DNA of 64,000 nt from Paenibacillus_E sp964253085 (GTDB taxonomy: Bacteria; Bacillota; Bacilli; Paenibacillales; NBRC-103111): positions 5,828,001-5,892,000 of the forward strand of contig NZ_CAXUQH020000001.1 of assembly GCF_964253085.1 (NCBI RefSeq), in the 5' to 3' direction. The notes beneath the pieces were generated by a model. That model did no database searches. It saw only the letters and a program-made list of their open reading frames with translations, and had not been told where the DNA came from. Below, piece by piece: positions 26,375-34,445 of this stretch. How positions within the stretch are numbered: the stretch's first letter is position 1; every line of letters starts with the position of its first letter. Made by a program: the position numbers and the translations under genes.

Positions 26375-27037
26375 ATGATGAAGCAATTTGAAGGATTCGG
26401 TAAATTTTTGGAGAGCTTACGAGGAAAGATGTCCTTACGTGAAGCTGCAAACAAGAGTGGCCTGTCCCATGCCTATATTCGAGATTTAGAATTAGAGCGT
26501 AACCGTTCGACGAATGAAAAGATTAAGCCATCCCCTGTCACGTTAAAGAAACTGTCGGATGCCTATAAGTTTTCGTATACAGATCTTATGGAGAAAGCTG
26601 GATATCTTGAAAAAGGTAACCAAGACAGTCAATCGACACCTTTGACTCTTCCCCTGGCGGACATCCTTTTTATAGAACTTGGTTCCACCGAAATGACTTA
26701 TCATACGCGGATCGGTAATCGCACGATTCCAATGCAATCACTATTAGATTTCAGTCATTTCCTAGATCAGCTAGAAGATCAAGGCTTTAAGAAAATGGAT
26801 ACGGATCTATTCGTCAATCTGTCTCACGTTAAGAAATATGATGCCCAAGCAGGTAAGCTTTATTTCGATCCGCTTGGTGTGAGTCTGAGCGTGACGATTG
26901 CTGCTTTGCGCCAAAAGAAATACCATGATCTTATCTTACGCAGTGTCGCCTATCATGCCGGGAACGATCTTGAATTTCATTGGGATACAAACACGACAAA
27001 AGGCTCTCTACTTTCCTCACTTCAACGACAAAATTAA
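26375..27037 (+). CDS. XRE helix-turn-helix fused to a LytTR-like DNA-binding domain
   Basis: This 220-residue protein has an N-terminal XRE HTH (about residues 5-65; MSLREAANKSGLSHAYIRDLE) and a C-terminal segment (about 95-190) with the LytTR pattern: DILFIELGSTEMTYHTRIGN, then DTDLFVNLSHVKKYD and GKLYFDPLG. Both parts bind DNA in their own families, so it may bridge two sites. No receiver or sensor domain is present. GGAGGG precedes the ATG. It stands alone between terminators. Confidence 0.8.
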   Translation: MMKQFEGFGKFLESLRGKMSLREAANKSGLSHAYIRDLELERNRSTNEKIKPSPVTLKKLSDAYKFSYTDLMEKAGYLEKGNQDSQSTPLTLPLADILFIELGSTEMTYHTRIGNRTIPMQSLLDFSHFLDQLEDQGFKKMDTDLFVNLSHVKKYDAQAGKLYFDPLGVSLSVTIAALRQKKYHDLILRSVAYHAGNDLEFHWDTNTTKGSLLSSLQRQN

Positions 27038-27047
27038 GCATTTTACA

Positions 27048-27099
27048 AAAAAAGGAGAAAATTTTCAGGAAATTCTGAAACTTATTCTCCTTTCTTTTC
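27048..27099 (+). terminator. Branched terminator after the XRE-LytTR gene
   Basis: An outer AAAGGAGAA / TTCTCCTTT stem encloses an inner TTTCAG/CTGAAA stem. It ends TTTCTTTTC. Confidence 0.75.
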
Positions 27100-27156
27100 G
27101 TCTTACTAGTTGACAGCGAGGACCTGATTAGCGTTAGAGAGGATAGATGCCTAACT

Positions 27157-28284
27157 ATGGCTGTTCAACAAACAACCGCCCAACAGACTACCCTGCATAC
27201 CCGCGTAAAGCACAAACGATCTGCAGGAATACGCTTTTTGTCGTATACAATCCTTACGATTACAATTCTTGCAATCTTAGGTTTAAGTTGGTTTTTCCTG
27301 ACAGCTTCGGGCTCGAGCCTACGTTTCATGATGGCAGATACCATCATCACCACACAGCATCGGGATTGGGCCAAATATTTAATTGGCACATCCGAGTTGC
27401 AGAAACGTGTAGCCGCATATACGAAAAGTTTTGACGAAATGGGTACGGAGAAGGATTTAGGACTTGTTGAAATCGCACCTCTGCCGTCCTATACGCCTTC
27501 TGAAGTAGTAACCCCAATAAAGAAAGATTTAGTAACGATCGAGAACATCTCGGGTCCCAATTTCAAAGGTAAGCTAGTAACCATTTCAGACCCTACCAAG
27601 CTTCGCATAGCAGTGCCAGAGAAAGCAGGTAAAGGTGAGAAAGTGTCCTCCATGGTCAAACGTACCGGGGCGATCCTCGGTGTGAATGGCGGTGGATTTA
27701 TTGACCCGAACTGGGAAGGCAATGGCTTTCAACCAGAAGGCGTTGTGATCTCAGGAGGCAAAATCTTCTACAACGACAAAGGTATGAACGGTACTGTACA
27801 GATCGTTGGGATTGATAAGCAAGGCCGAATGATTTCAGGAAAATACAAAGTATCTGAACTGCTCGAAATGGGCGTCCAAGAAGCTGTTTCCTTCAGCCCT
27901 CGGTTCATCGTAAATGGTGTTGGCCAAGTCAAAAGTCAAGCAGATGGCTGGGGCATCGCACCACGAACGTGTATGGCTCAAACGAAGGACGGAGCGATTC
28001 TATTTGCCATCATTGATGGCAGACAAACGCACAGTATCGGTGCAACGCTCTATGATGTTCAGGAAATTTTCTTAGCGCATGGCGCGATTACCGCGGCGAA
28101 CCTGGATGGGGGCGCTTCAACCGTGTTGGTTCACAATAATGCTATTATTAATAAACCTTCTAGTGAATACGGAGAGCGATATCTCCCTACTGCATGGCTG
28201 CTTTTTGATCATCCAGAGACCGCTGATATTAAGAATGTATGGGAAGGGCTGGATATTAGTAAAATTGATCCTTCCAAATGGTAA
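27157..28284 (+). CDS. Phosphodiester glycosidase (NAGPA) family protein, membrane-anchored
   Basis: This 375-residue protein has one N-terminal membrane segment (about residues 26-50) and an extracellular NAGPA domain: GVNGGGFIDPNWEGNGFQPEGVVISGG, PRTCMAQTKDGAILFAIIDGR and AANLDGGASTVLVHNN. Mammalian NAGPA removes GlcNAc from phosphodiester-linked sugars. Bacillota relatives act on wall or exopolysaccharide glycans, with substrates mostly unknown. The ribosome binding site (GAGAGGATAG) is about 12 nt from the ATG. It ends at a bidirectional terminator. Confidence 0.85.
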   Translation: MAVQQTTAQQTTLHTRVKHKRSAGIRFLSYTILTITILAILGLSWFFLTASGSSLRFMMADTIITTQHRDWAKYLIGTSELQKRVAAYTKSFDEMGTEKDLGLVEIAPLPSYTPSEVVTPIKKDLVTIENISGPNFKGKLVTISDPTKLRIAVPEKAGKGEKVSSMVKRTGAILGVNGGGFIDPNWEGNGFQPEGVVISGGKIFYNDKGMNGTVQIVGIDKQGRMISGKYKVSELLEMGVQEAVSFSPRFIVNGVGQVKSQADGWGIAPRTCMAQTKDGAILFAIIDGRQTHSIGATLYDVQEIFLAHGAITAANLDGGASTVLVHNNAIINKPSSEYGERYLPTAWLLFDHPETADIKNVWEGLDISKIDPSKW

Positions 28285-28334
28285 CAACAAAGAAGCAGAG
28301 CAATCCTAGAAGGAGCGCTCTGCTTCTTTGTTTA
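28285..28334. terminator. Bidirectional terminator
   Basis: AACAAAGAAGCAGAGC / GCTCTGCTTCTTTGTT is a 16-bp stem between the NAGPA and ytxH-like genes. Confidence 0.92.
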
Positions 28335-28339
28335 GAAAT

Positions 28340-28705
28340 CTAGCGGCCTACGATGACCAAATCTTCTGCGGCTTCCGATGCTGCGATCTCGTCTTGGATG
28401 TCATCCTCAGATTGCGAATCCTTCCAAGAGCGAACTGTCTCGACTACGCTTGCTGCTGTGTCCTTGGCTTTACCTACGAGATCCGTAGTTGTTGTACTCA
28501 CTGTTTTGGCAGCTGCTTGTGTTTTTTGACTAACCGTACTGGCTAGTTGCACGGTTTTGTCACTAACTACGGTAGCTCCCTCTGCAATATCACTCCGTAG
28601 TTCACGACCTGATTTCGGTGCGAACAGCAGCGCTGCTGCCGCCCCAACTAAACCGCCTACGACTGCACCGATGAGAAGATCTTTTCCTTTTTTTCCATTG
28701 GACAT
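28340..28705 (-). CDS. ytxH: YtxH domain protein
   Basis: This 121-residue protein has a glycine-rich hydrophobic segment (LLIGAVVGGLVGAAAALLFAPKSGRELR). A long amphipathic region of repeated Thr/Ser/Val follows, typical of YtxH stress-associated proteins whose function is unclear. ATG 28705 follows AAGGAGTGG. It starts 15 bp after the ytxG-like gene, matching the Bacillus ytxGH order. Confidence 0.88.
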   Translation of the reverse strand: MSNGKKGKDLLIGAVVGGLVGAAAALLFAPKSGRELRSDIAEGATVVSDKTVQLASTVSQKTQAAAKTVSTTTTDLVGKAKDTAASVVETVRSWKDSQSEDDIQDEIAASEAAEDLVIVGR

Positions 28706-28719
28706 GTGATATCCACTCC

Positions 28720-29166
28720 TTAATGATCTGATTTCGCACTCCGCTGCGCCTGCCATCTCTGCCATAGCTCATACCCTGTGGTTGCCCATTCCATGATGTC
28801 GTAAATACGCTTCTGGTGCGTATGTACGACCTTTTCCGCACCTAGTAAGGAATCGTTCATCATGCGTGAGGCTTTGCTTAGTAGGGAAGCGACTTCCCCA
28901 ACTGCCTTCCCTGCCTTTTCAACCGATTGCATACTTGGCTCTAAGGCAAGGACTTGCAAATGTACCTCTTCCGTAAGCTGCCCTAATTGCTTCATTAGAT
29001 TCTCCGCATGCTCTGTCGTATGGACAACCTGCTGCTTAACTTCAATAACCGTGTCCCCTAACAAGCGAAGCGCTCGCGTAGCTGTAATGAGCATTCGAAC
29101 GATAAACACAATGAGCACTAAACAAGCAACTGCCAAGCTGACGATACTGATCTCACTCCATGTCAT
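28720..29166 (-). CDS. ytxG: DUF948 protein (YtxG-like)
   Basis: This 148-residue protein has one N-terminal membrane helix (about residues 4-26) and a long coiled-coil-like cytoplasmic region with regularly spaced Val/Leu (VIEVKQQVVHTTEHAENLMKQ). Such DUF948 proteins precede ytxH in many Bacillota and belong to the general stress set in Bacillus. ATG 29166 follows AGGAGGTG; a GTG further upstream overlaps that site. Confidence 0.88.
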   Translation of the reverse strand: MTWSEISIVSLAVACLVLIVFIVRMLITATRALRLLGDTVIEVKQQVVHTTEHAENLMKQLGQLTEEVHLQVLALEPSMQSVEKAGKAVGEVASLLSKASRMMNDSLLGAEKVVHTHQKRIYDIMEWATTGYELWQRWQAQRSAKSDH

Positions 29167-29346
29167 GTAGGTCACCTCCTGTGAGCTGAAAGCTGTGAGG
29201 GTTGATGAGGCTTCTAGACGAATGCCTATGAATTACTACAGTATAGGTAAGTAGGGCTTGTTTTGACACAAACGGATTGGAAAAATTTCTGGAACCTGTC
29301 ATAATGAATACCAAATGCATCGTATTTGAGTTGGGGGAATCGAGAA

Positions 29347-29982
29347 ATGAACCGAGAACAAGGCTTACAAGAAATTGAGCGTACACGTATCATGGCAATC
29401 GTCCGTGGCGTACAAGAGACACACATACTCTCTGTTGCTGAAGCACTCCACCAAGGTGGGATCACCGTTATGGAAGTAACCCTAAACACACCTGGTGCTC
29501 TCACCATGATTACCAACCTTCAGAAACAATGGGGAGAGCAAATGTTCATCGGAGCCGGTACTGTGCTGGATTTGGAGGACGCCAAGCGAGCTGTTGCTGC
29601 TGGAGCTGCATTCCTGGTTACACCGAATTTGGATGAGGATGTCATCCGTTGGTCCAAGCAGGAAGGGATCCCAATCTTCCCAGGGGCTATGACGCCGACC
29701 GAAGTTGTGAAAGCATGGAAAGCCGGTGCTACGGCCGTTAAAATATTCCCAAGTGCAAGTTTAGGTTTGCCTTACATCAAAGAATTGATGGGGCCATTGG
29801 ATACAATCCCAATGATGGCTGTCGGTGGCGTAACCGAAGGAAACATCAAGCAATTTCTGAACATCGGCTGTTATGGCTTAGGTATTGGCGGCTCGCTCAT
29901 TAATTTGAAAGAAATTGAAGCCGGCAATTTCGGCTGGATCACGGATAAGGCTGTTCAATTGCTCGCGGCGTCGCGCGCATGA
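29347..29982 (+). CDS. eda: KDPG/KHG aldolase
   Basis: This 211-residue TIM-barrel aldolase is of the bifunctional 2-keto-3-deoxy-6-phosphogluconate/4-hydroxy-2-oxoglutarate type. The Schiff-base Lys is in ATAVKIFPS, the catalytic Glu in VMEVTLNTP, and substrate contacts in AFLVTPNLD and AVGGVTEGN. It splits KDPG to pyruvate and glyceraldehyde 3-phosphate. No kdgK or uronate gene adjoins. ATG 29347 follows GGGGGAA. Confidence 0.92.
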   Translation: MNREQGLQEIERTRIMAIVRGVQETHILSVAEALHQGGITVMEVTLNTPGALTMITNLQKQWGEQMFIGAGTVLDLEDAKRAVAAGAAFLVTPNLDEDVIRWSKQEGIPIFPGAMTPTEVVKAWKAGATAVKIFPSASLGLPYIKELMGPLDTIPMMAVGGVTEGNIKQFLNIGCYGLGIGGSLINLKEIEAGNFGWITDKAVQLLAASRA

Positions 29983-29987
29983 TTATG

Positions 29988-30030
29988 AGAAAACGGAGCC
30001 CGCGAATGATCGCTGCTCCGTTTTTATTTA
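29988..30030 (+). terminator. Intrinsic terminator after the aldolase
   Basis: AAAACGGAG ... CTCCGTTTTTATTT is the outer stem. An inner CGCG/CGCT-rich loop lies within it. Confidence 0.85.
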
Positions 30031-30048
30031 GGCATCTTCGTGGACTGT

Positions 30049-31302
30049 TTAACCTTGATAAGCCGCGACTGCGTTTTTATCTCCAACTTCTACGGAAATG
30101 TCCTTCGTTTGACCATCGCGCGAAATCTTCACCTTCAAAGCATCCCCAACTGCCGCGGCTTGGACCGCTTTCGTCAGTTCCTCTGTATTCGCAATTCCTT
30201 TACTGTTCACTTCCGTAATGACATCATACTGGCGAATTCCTGCTTTGAAAGCTGGAGAACCTTGCTGCACTTCAGCAACTACCACACCATTAGTGCTGCT
30301 TATTTTCAAATCCTGCAGCATGTCATCGGTAATATTTTGCAATGCTACACCAATGTAGGGTGCTGGATCTTTCGGGATGGTTTCGTTGTTTTTTAATTTA
30401 TCTACAACCAAGCTAATGGTGCTTGCCGGGATGGCAAAGCCCATTCCCTGTGCTTCGGCGTTGACAGCCGTATTAATCCCAATGACTTCACCATTCAAAT
30501 TCAATAACGGACCACCGGAGTTTCCAGGGTTTATGGCCGTATCCGTTTGTAACAAATGCTTGTAATTACGTGTCCCTTGCTCATCATCAATGCTGATTTC
30601 GCGTTCCTTGGCGCTTAAAACACCTGTTGTAACAGAGTAATCAAAGTCATACGGATTACCAATCGCAACAACCCACTCGCCTACTTCTGCAGCATCCGAA
30701 TCCCCGATTTTTAGCGCTGGAAAAGCTTTGTCCCCTTGAATTTTGAGTACAGCCAAATCTAAATCATAGCTGCTCCCAAGCAGCGTCGCTGTAAATGGGG
30801 TATCATAGCCTTGTACGTAAACATCGATTTCGTCTGCGCCTTCAATCACATGCTCGTTCGTTAATATATAGCCGCTATCTTCAAAAATAAAGCCAGATCC
30901 GATTCCGTTCTCAATCGTATCTCCACTTTGCGATCCTTGCTGCTGCGAATTTCTTCGAGTGCTAGGTGTACTTGTTTGCTTGACTTTCGTTTCAATTTTG
31001 ACAATGGCCGGACTCGACGCCTTCGTAATTTGTGAAATGCTATTGGTCCCTAAATTGTTCAGCGACGCAGTTTGGACACCGGCTGCTGCTGTGTTCACTG
31101 CTGCAGCCGCGGTTGCGTTGGACTGCACCGTTTGAGTATCATAGCCAAAAAGGTTCAATTTGTCTGAAGTAAACATCAACCCACCAACGACAACTGCCCC
31201 CGCCATAAAAGCTGCAAAAATTGGCTTGACTCTAGAGCTGCTTGGTTTGTTTACAACTTTTATGTCATTCAAGTTCACGTTATTGTTCATATCTTCATTC
31301 AT
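30049..31302 (-). CDS. HtrA/DegP-type membrane-anchored serine protease
   Basis: This 417-residue protein has a cytoplasmic N-terminus, one membrane helix (about residues 28-45), a Ser/Thr/Gln-rich linker, a trypsin-like domain and a C-terminal PDZ domain (about 315-405). The catalytic triad is His151 (NEHVIEG), Asp182 (DLDLAVLKI) and Ser262 (GNSGGPL). It degrades or refolds misfolded exported proteins. No CssRS two-component genes adjoin, so regulation is not evident. Confidence 0.93.
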   Translation of the reverse strand: MNEDMNNNVNLNDIKVVNKPSSSRVKPIFAAFMAGAVVVGGLMFTSDKLNLFGYDTQTVQSNATAAAAVNTAAAGVQTASLNNLGTNSISQITKASSPAIVKIETKVKQTSTPSTRRNSQQQGSQSGDTIENGIGSGFIFEDSGYILTNEHVIEGADEIDVYVQGYDTPFTATLLGSSYDLDLAVLKIQGDKAFPALKIGDSDAAEVGEWVVAIGNPYDFDYSVTTGVLSAKEREISIDDEQGTRNYKHLLQTDTAINPGNSGGPLLNLNGEVIGINTAVNAEAQGMGFAIPASTISLVVDKLKNNETIPKDPAPYIGVALQNITDDMLQDLKISSTNGVVVAEVQQGSPAFKAGIRQYDVITEVNSKGIANTEELTKAVQAAAVGDALKVKISRDGQTKDISVEVGDKNAVAAYQG

Positions 31303-31446
31303 ACGATTACCGCCTCTCGATTGCTATCATTTTGTTATCTTGCTGATAGATCAAGTATAGACCGCCAACCTGAAGTGTTACTTAAATTAGGCTGATAGCT
31401 GTATGAATGCTAGCTGAAAGTATGCTGAAGGGTTGGCGGGCACCTG

Positions 31447-31500
31447 TAAGTCGATTTTTTCGACTTACACAGCTCCAATTGTCTCTAGGCGCACGTGTTA
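31447..31500. repeat. Diverged outlying unit of the hairpin array
   Basis: GTAAGTCGATTTTTTCGACTTAC is followed by a spacer closely similar to the array spacer (CTCCAATTGTCTCTAGGCGC). It begins 160 bp before the first array unit, about three periods away. Confidence 0.6.
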
Positions 31501-31511
31501 AGTAGATAATT

Positions 31512-31560
31512 AAAAAACCTGATCTTGGGACACATTTGTCCACAGAATCAGGTCTTTTTT
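31512..31560. terminator. Terminator-like hairpin inside the 650-bp gap
   Basis: AAAAAACCTGAT ... ATCAGGTCTTTTTT has an inner GGACA/TGTCC stem. No adjacent plus-strand gene is seen. On the minus strand it would act on read-through toward htrA. Confidence 0.7.
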
Positions 31561-31601
31561 CGAAAAATATTAATTAATGGATCCGGCTTTACTTAGGAAA
31601 C

Positions 31602-31867
31602 GTGGAGTTAGTCGGTTTCATCGACTAACTTCTCTTACAATTGCCTCTGCCGCTTTCGAGTTAGTCGGTTTCATCGACTAACTCCTCTCCATTTCCCACT
31701 GGCGTGCTCGAGTTAGTCGGTTTCATCGACTAACTCCTCTCCATTTGCCTCTGGCGCGCTCGAGTTAGTCGGTTTCATCGACTAACTTCTCTACAATTGC
31801 CTCTGACGCGCTCGAGTTAGTCGGTTTCATCGACTAACTCCTCTCCATTTCCCACTGGCGCTCTCCC
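31602..31867. repeat. Five-unit tandem array of hairpin-forming 52-53 bp repeats
   Basis: GTTAGTCGGTTTCATCGACTAAC-type hairpins (8-bp arms) begin at 31607, 31660, 31712, 31764 and 31816. The 30-bp segments between them are also conserved (CTCTCCATTTCCCACTGGCG or CTCTACAATTGCCTCTGACG types), so this is a tandem repeat and not a CRISPR. It lies between htrA and the SufR-like gene, both on the minus strand. Confidence 0.9.
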
Positions 31868-31907
31868 ATCGGGGCTATTTTGCCGAAAACTTATACTTTC
31901 CTATGTG

Positions 31908-31946
31908 ATAAAAAAAAGATAAGCAGACACTGTCTGCTTATCTCCT
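31908..31946 (-). terminator. Terminator of the SufR-like gene
   Basis: GATAAGCAGACA / TGTCTGCTTATC is followed by eight T on the minus strand. Confidence 0.92.
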
Positions 31947-31952
31947 TCAAAG

Positions 31953-32585
31953 CTATTTATTTTGACGTATGATATACACACATTTGTTAGCACCTTTGGC
32001 GAGACACTCAGTACGTTCTACTTGGGCATCTAGCAAATTACGGAACAACGATAATTCACACTGACATGCCTGCTGAAACGTATTGGCCACCTTAGCAATG
32101 GGACAGTTGTGCTCATTGAAGATATAAGCATCGTCACCTTGCGCGTACCAATCAACCATATAGCCATTCTCATTCTGAATGTGCGCTAATTCAGCCACGC
32201 GATCTTCTAAGCTTTTGGCTTGCATCCTTGACTGATAGCGAGCTTCGAGCTTCCCCTGTCTGCCTTCAAAGAGCCGTTCGATTTTATCTTGACCTTCGTC
32301 TTCTAACAACTCGTCTAATAAATCCAACGTTAACTGTGAATATTTCTTGGGAAATAATTCATCCGCCTGAGGCGCTAAGGTATACACGCTTGTAGGACGT
32401 CCCATTGCTTGCCTTACGAGCTTAGCTTCGAGCAAATCATCCTTCTCCATCGAATGAATATGTCGTCTTACGGCCATCTCTGTGATCCCGAGTTGTTTGG
32501 CCATATCTTGAACACTTAACGGTCCTTGCGTTTTGAGCATGGAAAGAATCACTTTACGCGTCGATGTTTCTAGTGTTTGATTCAT
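31953..32585 (-). CDS. SufR-like winged-helix regulator with C-terminal cysteine cluster
   Basis: This 210-residue protein has an N-terminal DeoR/ArsR-type winged helix (about residues 8-70; LSVQDMAKQLGITEMAVRRHIHSME). The C-terminal domain carries Cys161, Cys174, Cys176, Cys194 and Cys202 (NEHNCPIAK, ACQCEL, TECLAKGANKC). Cyanobacterial and actinobacterial SufR proteins bind an Fe-S cluster through this region and repress the suf operon. No suf genes adjoin here, so the target is unknown. Confidence 0.85.
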   Translation of the reverse strand: MNQTLETSTRKVILSMLKTQGPLSVQDMAKQLGITEMAVRRHIHSMEKDDLLEAKLVRQAMGRPTSVYTLAPQADELFPKKYSQLTLDLLDELLEDEGQDKIERLFEGRQGKLEARYQSRMQAKSLEDRVAELAHIQNENGYMVDWYAQGDDAYIFNEHNCPIAKVANTFQQACQCELSLFRNLLDAQVERTECLAKGANKCVYIIRQNK

Positions 32586-32668
32586 GCTCTCACCTGCCTT
32601 CGGACCTCATTTAGGTCTCATTTTACAGCATCACAGGCAATAAGTAAATTATGAAACACTTATGTATG

Positions 32669-33100
32669 TTATGCCAATTCACTCTTAATAAATGCGCGAA
32701 CAGATGCCGCGAATTCCTCAAAAGCCGCTGGGAGTTTAGGTATTAATGGATGCAAGTCTTGTCGATGCCATTCCACAAAATCTTGTACAAGCGGTTTACG
32801 CAACTTCACTAATTGTAGCAACGTCTCTGTCAAAGACTCTGAATAAGCGCCTTCTCCATGTACGATTTCTACAATATCCTCATAGCTGCTTGCATCTCTT
32901 AATATAAAAGCATCAATGAGCAAGCTCCCAATATCCGTCACGGTTTCTATCGCCAAATGAAGTACTCTTTCTTGCGAAAACTGCCAAGTCAGATCCTTCT
33001 TACCTTGTGCCCACTGCGCCTCTAATTGCTGACTCGCCTCAGCTAGTACTGACAGAAACTGAATGCGCCCATCAATTTGTTCATGATTAATAAAATACAT
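32669..33100 (-). CDS. DUF86 (HepT/YutE-like) HEPN protein
   Basis: This 143-residue all-helical protein has the DUF86 layout (VLHLAIETVTDIGSLLIDAF, then LRKPLVQDFVEW). HepT toxins carry an RNase motif R-x4-6-H here; in this protein the expected His is Gln (RKPLVQDF). No MNT nucleotidyltransferase antitoxin gene is adjacent. It is therefore more likely a chromosomal YutE-type protein than an active toxin. It follows a 37-residue membrane peptide by 3 bp. Confidence 0.82.
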   Translation of the reverse strand: MYFINHEQIDGRIQFLSVLAEASQQLEAQWAQGKKDLTWQFSQERVLHLAIETVTDIGSLLIDAFILRDASSYEDIVEIVHGEGAYSESLTETLLQLVKLRKPLVQDFVEWHRQDLHPLIPKLPAAFEEFAASVRAFIKSELA

Positions 33101-33103
33101 GGT

Positions 33104-33217
33104 CTATCTCCGTCCTCTTTTTCGCCATTTCGTCCATACCAACATTGCAAAAAAAGTGATAATAACCAAAAATATGAGCAAAACCGCCTGCATCAAATAT
33201 TCATAACTCACGTTCAT
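33104..33217 (-). CDS. 37-residue single-pass membrane peptide
   Basis: MNVSYEYLMQAVLLIFLVII... ends WRKRGRR and has one membrane helix with a positive C-terminus. AGAGGGTGA precedes the ATG, and it ends 3 bp before the DUF86 start, so the two are probably co-translated. Function unknown. Confidence 0.55.
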   Translation of the reverse strand: MNVSYEYLMQAVLLIFLVIITFFAMLVWTKWRKRGRR

Positions 33218-33369
33218 TCACCCTCTTGATTGATCTCTTTACATGCTATCAACAGTTTATCTCGGGTAGGTGAGAGCGTCAAGCCACGCGGGCTTTCATT
33301 CCTAAAAGCATTGTCCTCCTATAGGGATCATGTTACAGTGAAACGAGAGAAAAAAGGAGAATTTACCGG

Positions 33370-34431
33370 ATGCTATCTAAGCCCAAACTGTCAGAAATCG
33401 ACATCGTACGCGCGCTTGCCATCTTTGCCGTCGTACTCATTCATGGTACCTCTGGCGCCACTCAACTTCCTGTTCGAACAGGCTCGCAGGCTTTTTTTTT
33501 CATCCTGAACAAAGCTAGTTTGTTTACCGTTCCTTTGTTCATCTGGATTAGCGGTCTTGTCTTGTTTTATTCGTATTATGACCGTTGGGAGCCCAAGATG
33601 GCACGTGTTTTTTGGATAAAAAGACTGCAAAAGATATTAATCCCTTATGTCATTTGGTCCATCTTCTATTATTTGTATAATCAAATCATGTTTCATGGCA
33701 CGATACAGGTCGATGCGTTTCATTTAATTAAATTGCTCCTTTCGGGCAATGCGAGCTATCATCTCTATTACATCGTCATAATTGTTCAGTTCTATGCGCT
33801 ATTCCCCTTGATGATTGCTGCGATAAAACGTTATGCGTGGCTGCGTCGCGGCCTGATTCCTCTAGGTATCGGCATTCAAGCGGCTTCCTATACCTTTCAT
33901 CATTGGGTAATCCCGTTTCCTGAATATGCCACGTTGTGCTTAAGCTATACGGCTACGTTCTGCTTCGGTGCCTTCATGGGCATCTATTATCCAGCGGTAG
34001 TGACTTGGGCGATTCGTTACAAAAGGTGGATATGGAGCGCCGTCTATGTAACTGGTGGCGCTTATGTAGGCATGCTCCTGCTTCAGCAATATGGTCTCGC
34101 TATGATCGAAAATACTTGGTTCGAGCTGGCGCTGCTCGCTTACTGCCTGACCATCCCACTCGTCTGTGTGCCGTGGGCGCGCAAACAGCTCGCGCGCGGC
34201 TCACGCTTCAGCGCCTTCTTATCTGCCTTAGGCGCAGCCTCCTTCGGCATCTATCTCGTGCATCCCGCGATTCTCACCCTGTGGGATCGCGTTACGCCAG
34301 AGCCAGTGCCTGGGAGCATCTGGCTCTATGATGTGCACACCGCAGCAGCCGTACTTATCGGGCTGCTAGGCGCTTTGCTGCTCGCGCGCGGCTACGCTCG
34401 CGCAGTCCAAAAAGGTTCCGCTCGCAGATGA
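33370..34431 (+). CDS. Acyltransferase 3 family membrane protein
   Basis: This 353-residue protein has about ten membrane helices. The family start is EIDIVRALAIFAVVLIHG, with the conserved His, and RLQKILIPYVIWS and ASFGIYLVHPAIL follow. OafA/YrhL-type enzymes transfer acetyl or other acyl groups to surface sugars or peptidoglycan; the acceptor is unknown. The 3' third is much GC-richer than the 5' part and shares this with the convergent TPR gene. Confidence 0.88.
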   Translation: MLSKPKLSEIDIVRALAIFAVVLIHGTSGATQLPVRTGSQAFFFILNKASLFTVPLFIWISGLVLFYSYYDRWEPKMARVFWIKRLQKILIPYVIWSIFYYLYNQIMFHGTIQVDAFHLIKLLLSGNASYHLYYIVIIVQFYALFPLMIAAIKRYAWLRRGLIPLGIGIQAASYTFHHWVIPFPEYATLCLSYTATFCFGAFMGIYYPAVVTWAIRYKRWIWSAVYVTGGAYVGMLLLQQYGLAMIENTWFELALLAYCLTIPLVCVPWARKQLARGSRFSAFLSALGAASFGIYLVHPAILTLWDRVTPEPVPGSIWLYDVHTAAAVLIGLLGALLLARGYARAVQKGSARR

Positions 34432-34445
34432 GCGGAACCTTTCTA
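34406..34445. terminator. Bidirectional terminator
   Basis: AAAGGTTCCGCTC / GAGCGGAACCTTT overlaps the 3' ends of both convergent genes. Confidence 0.88.

Noticed and set aside
27147..27434. 95-residue frame starting 10 bp before the NAGPA-like gene
   Set aside because: It is well placed behind the ribosome binding site, but the product has no coherent features, while the overlapping frame encodes a clear protein family.
31602..31867. CRISPR array
   Set aside because: The 52-53 bp units repeat over their whole length, including the segments between the hairpins. There are no unique spacers and no cas genes.
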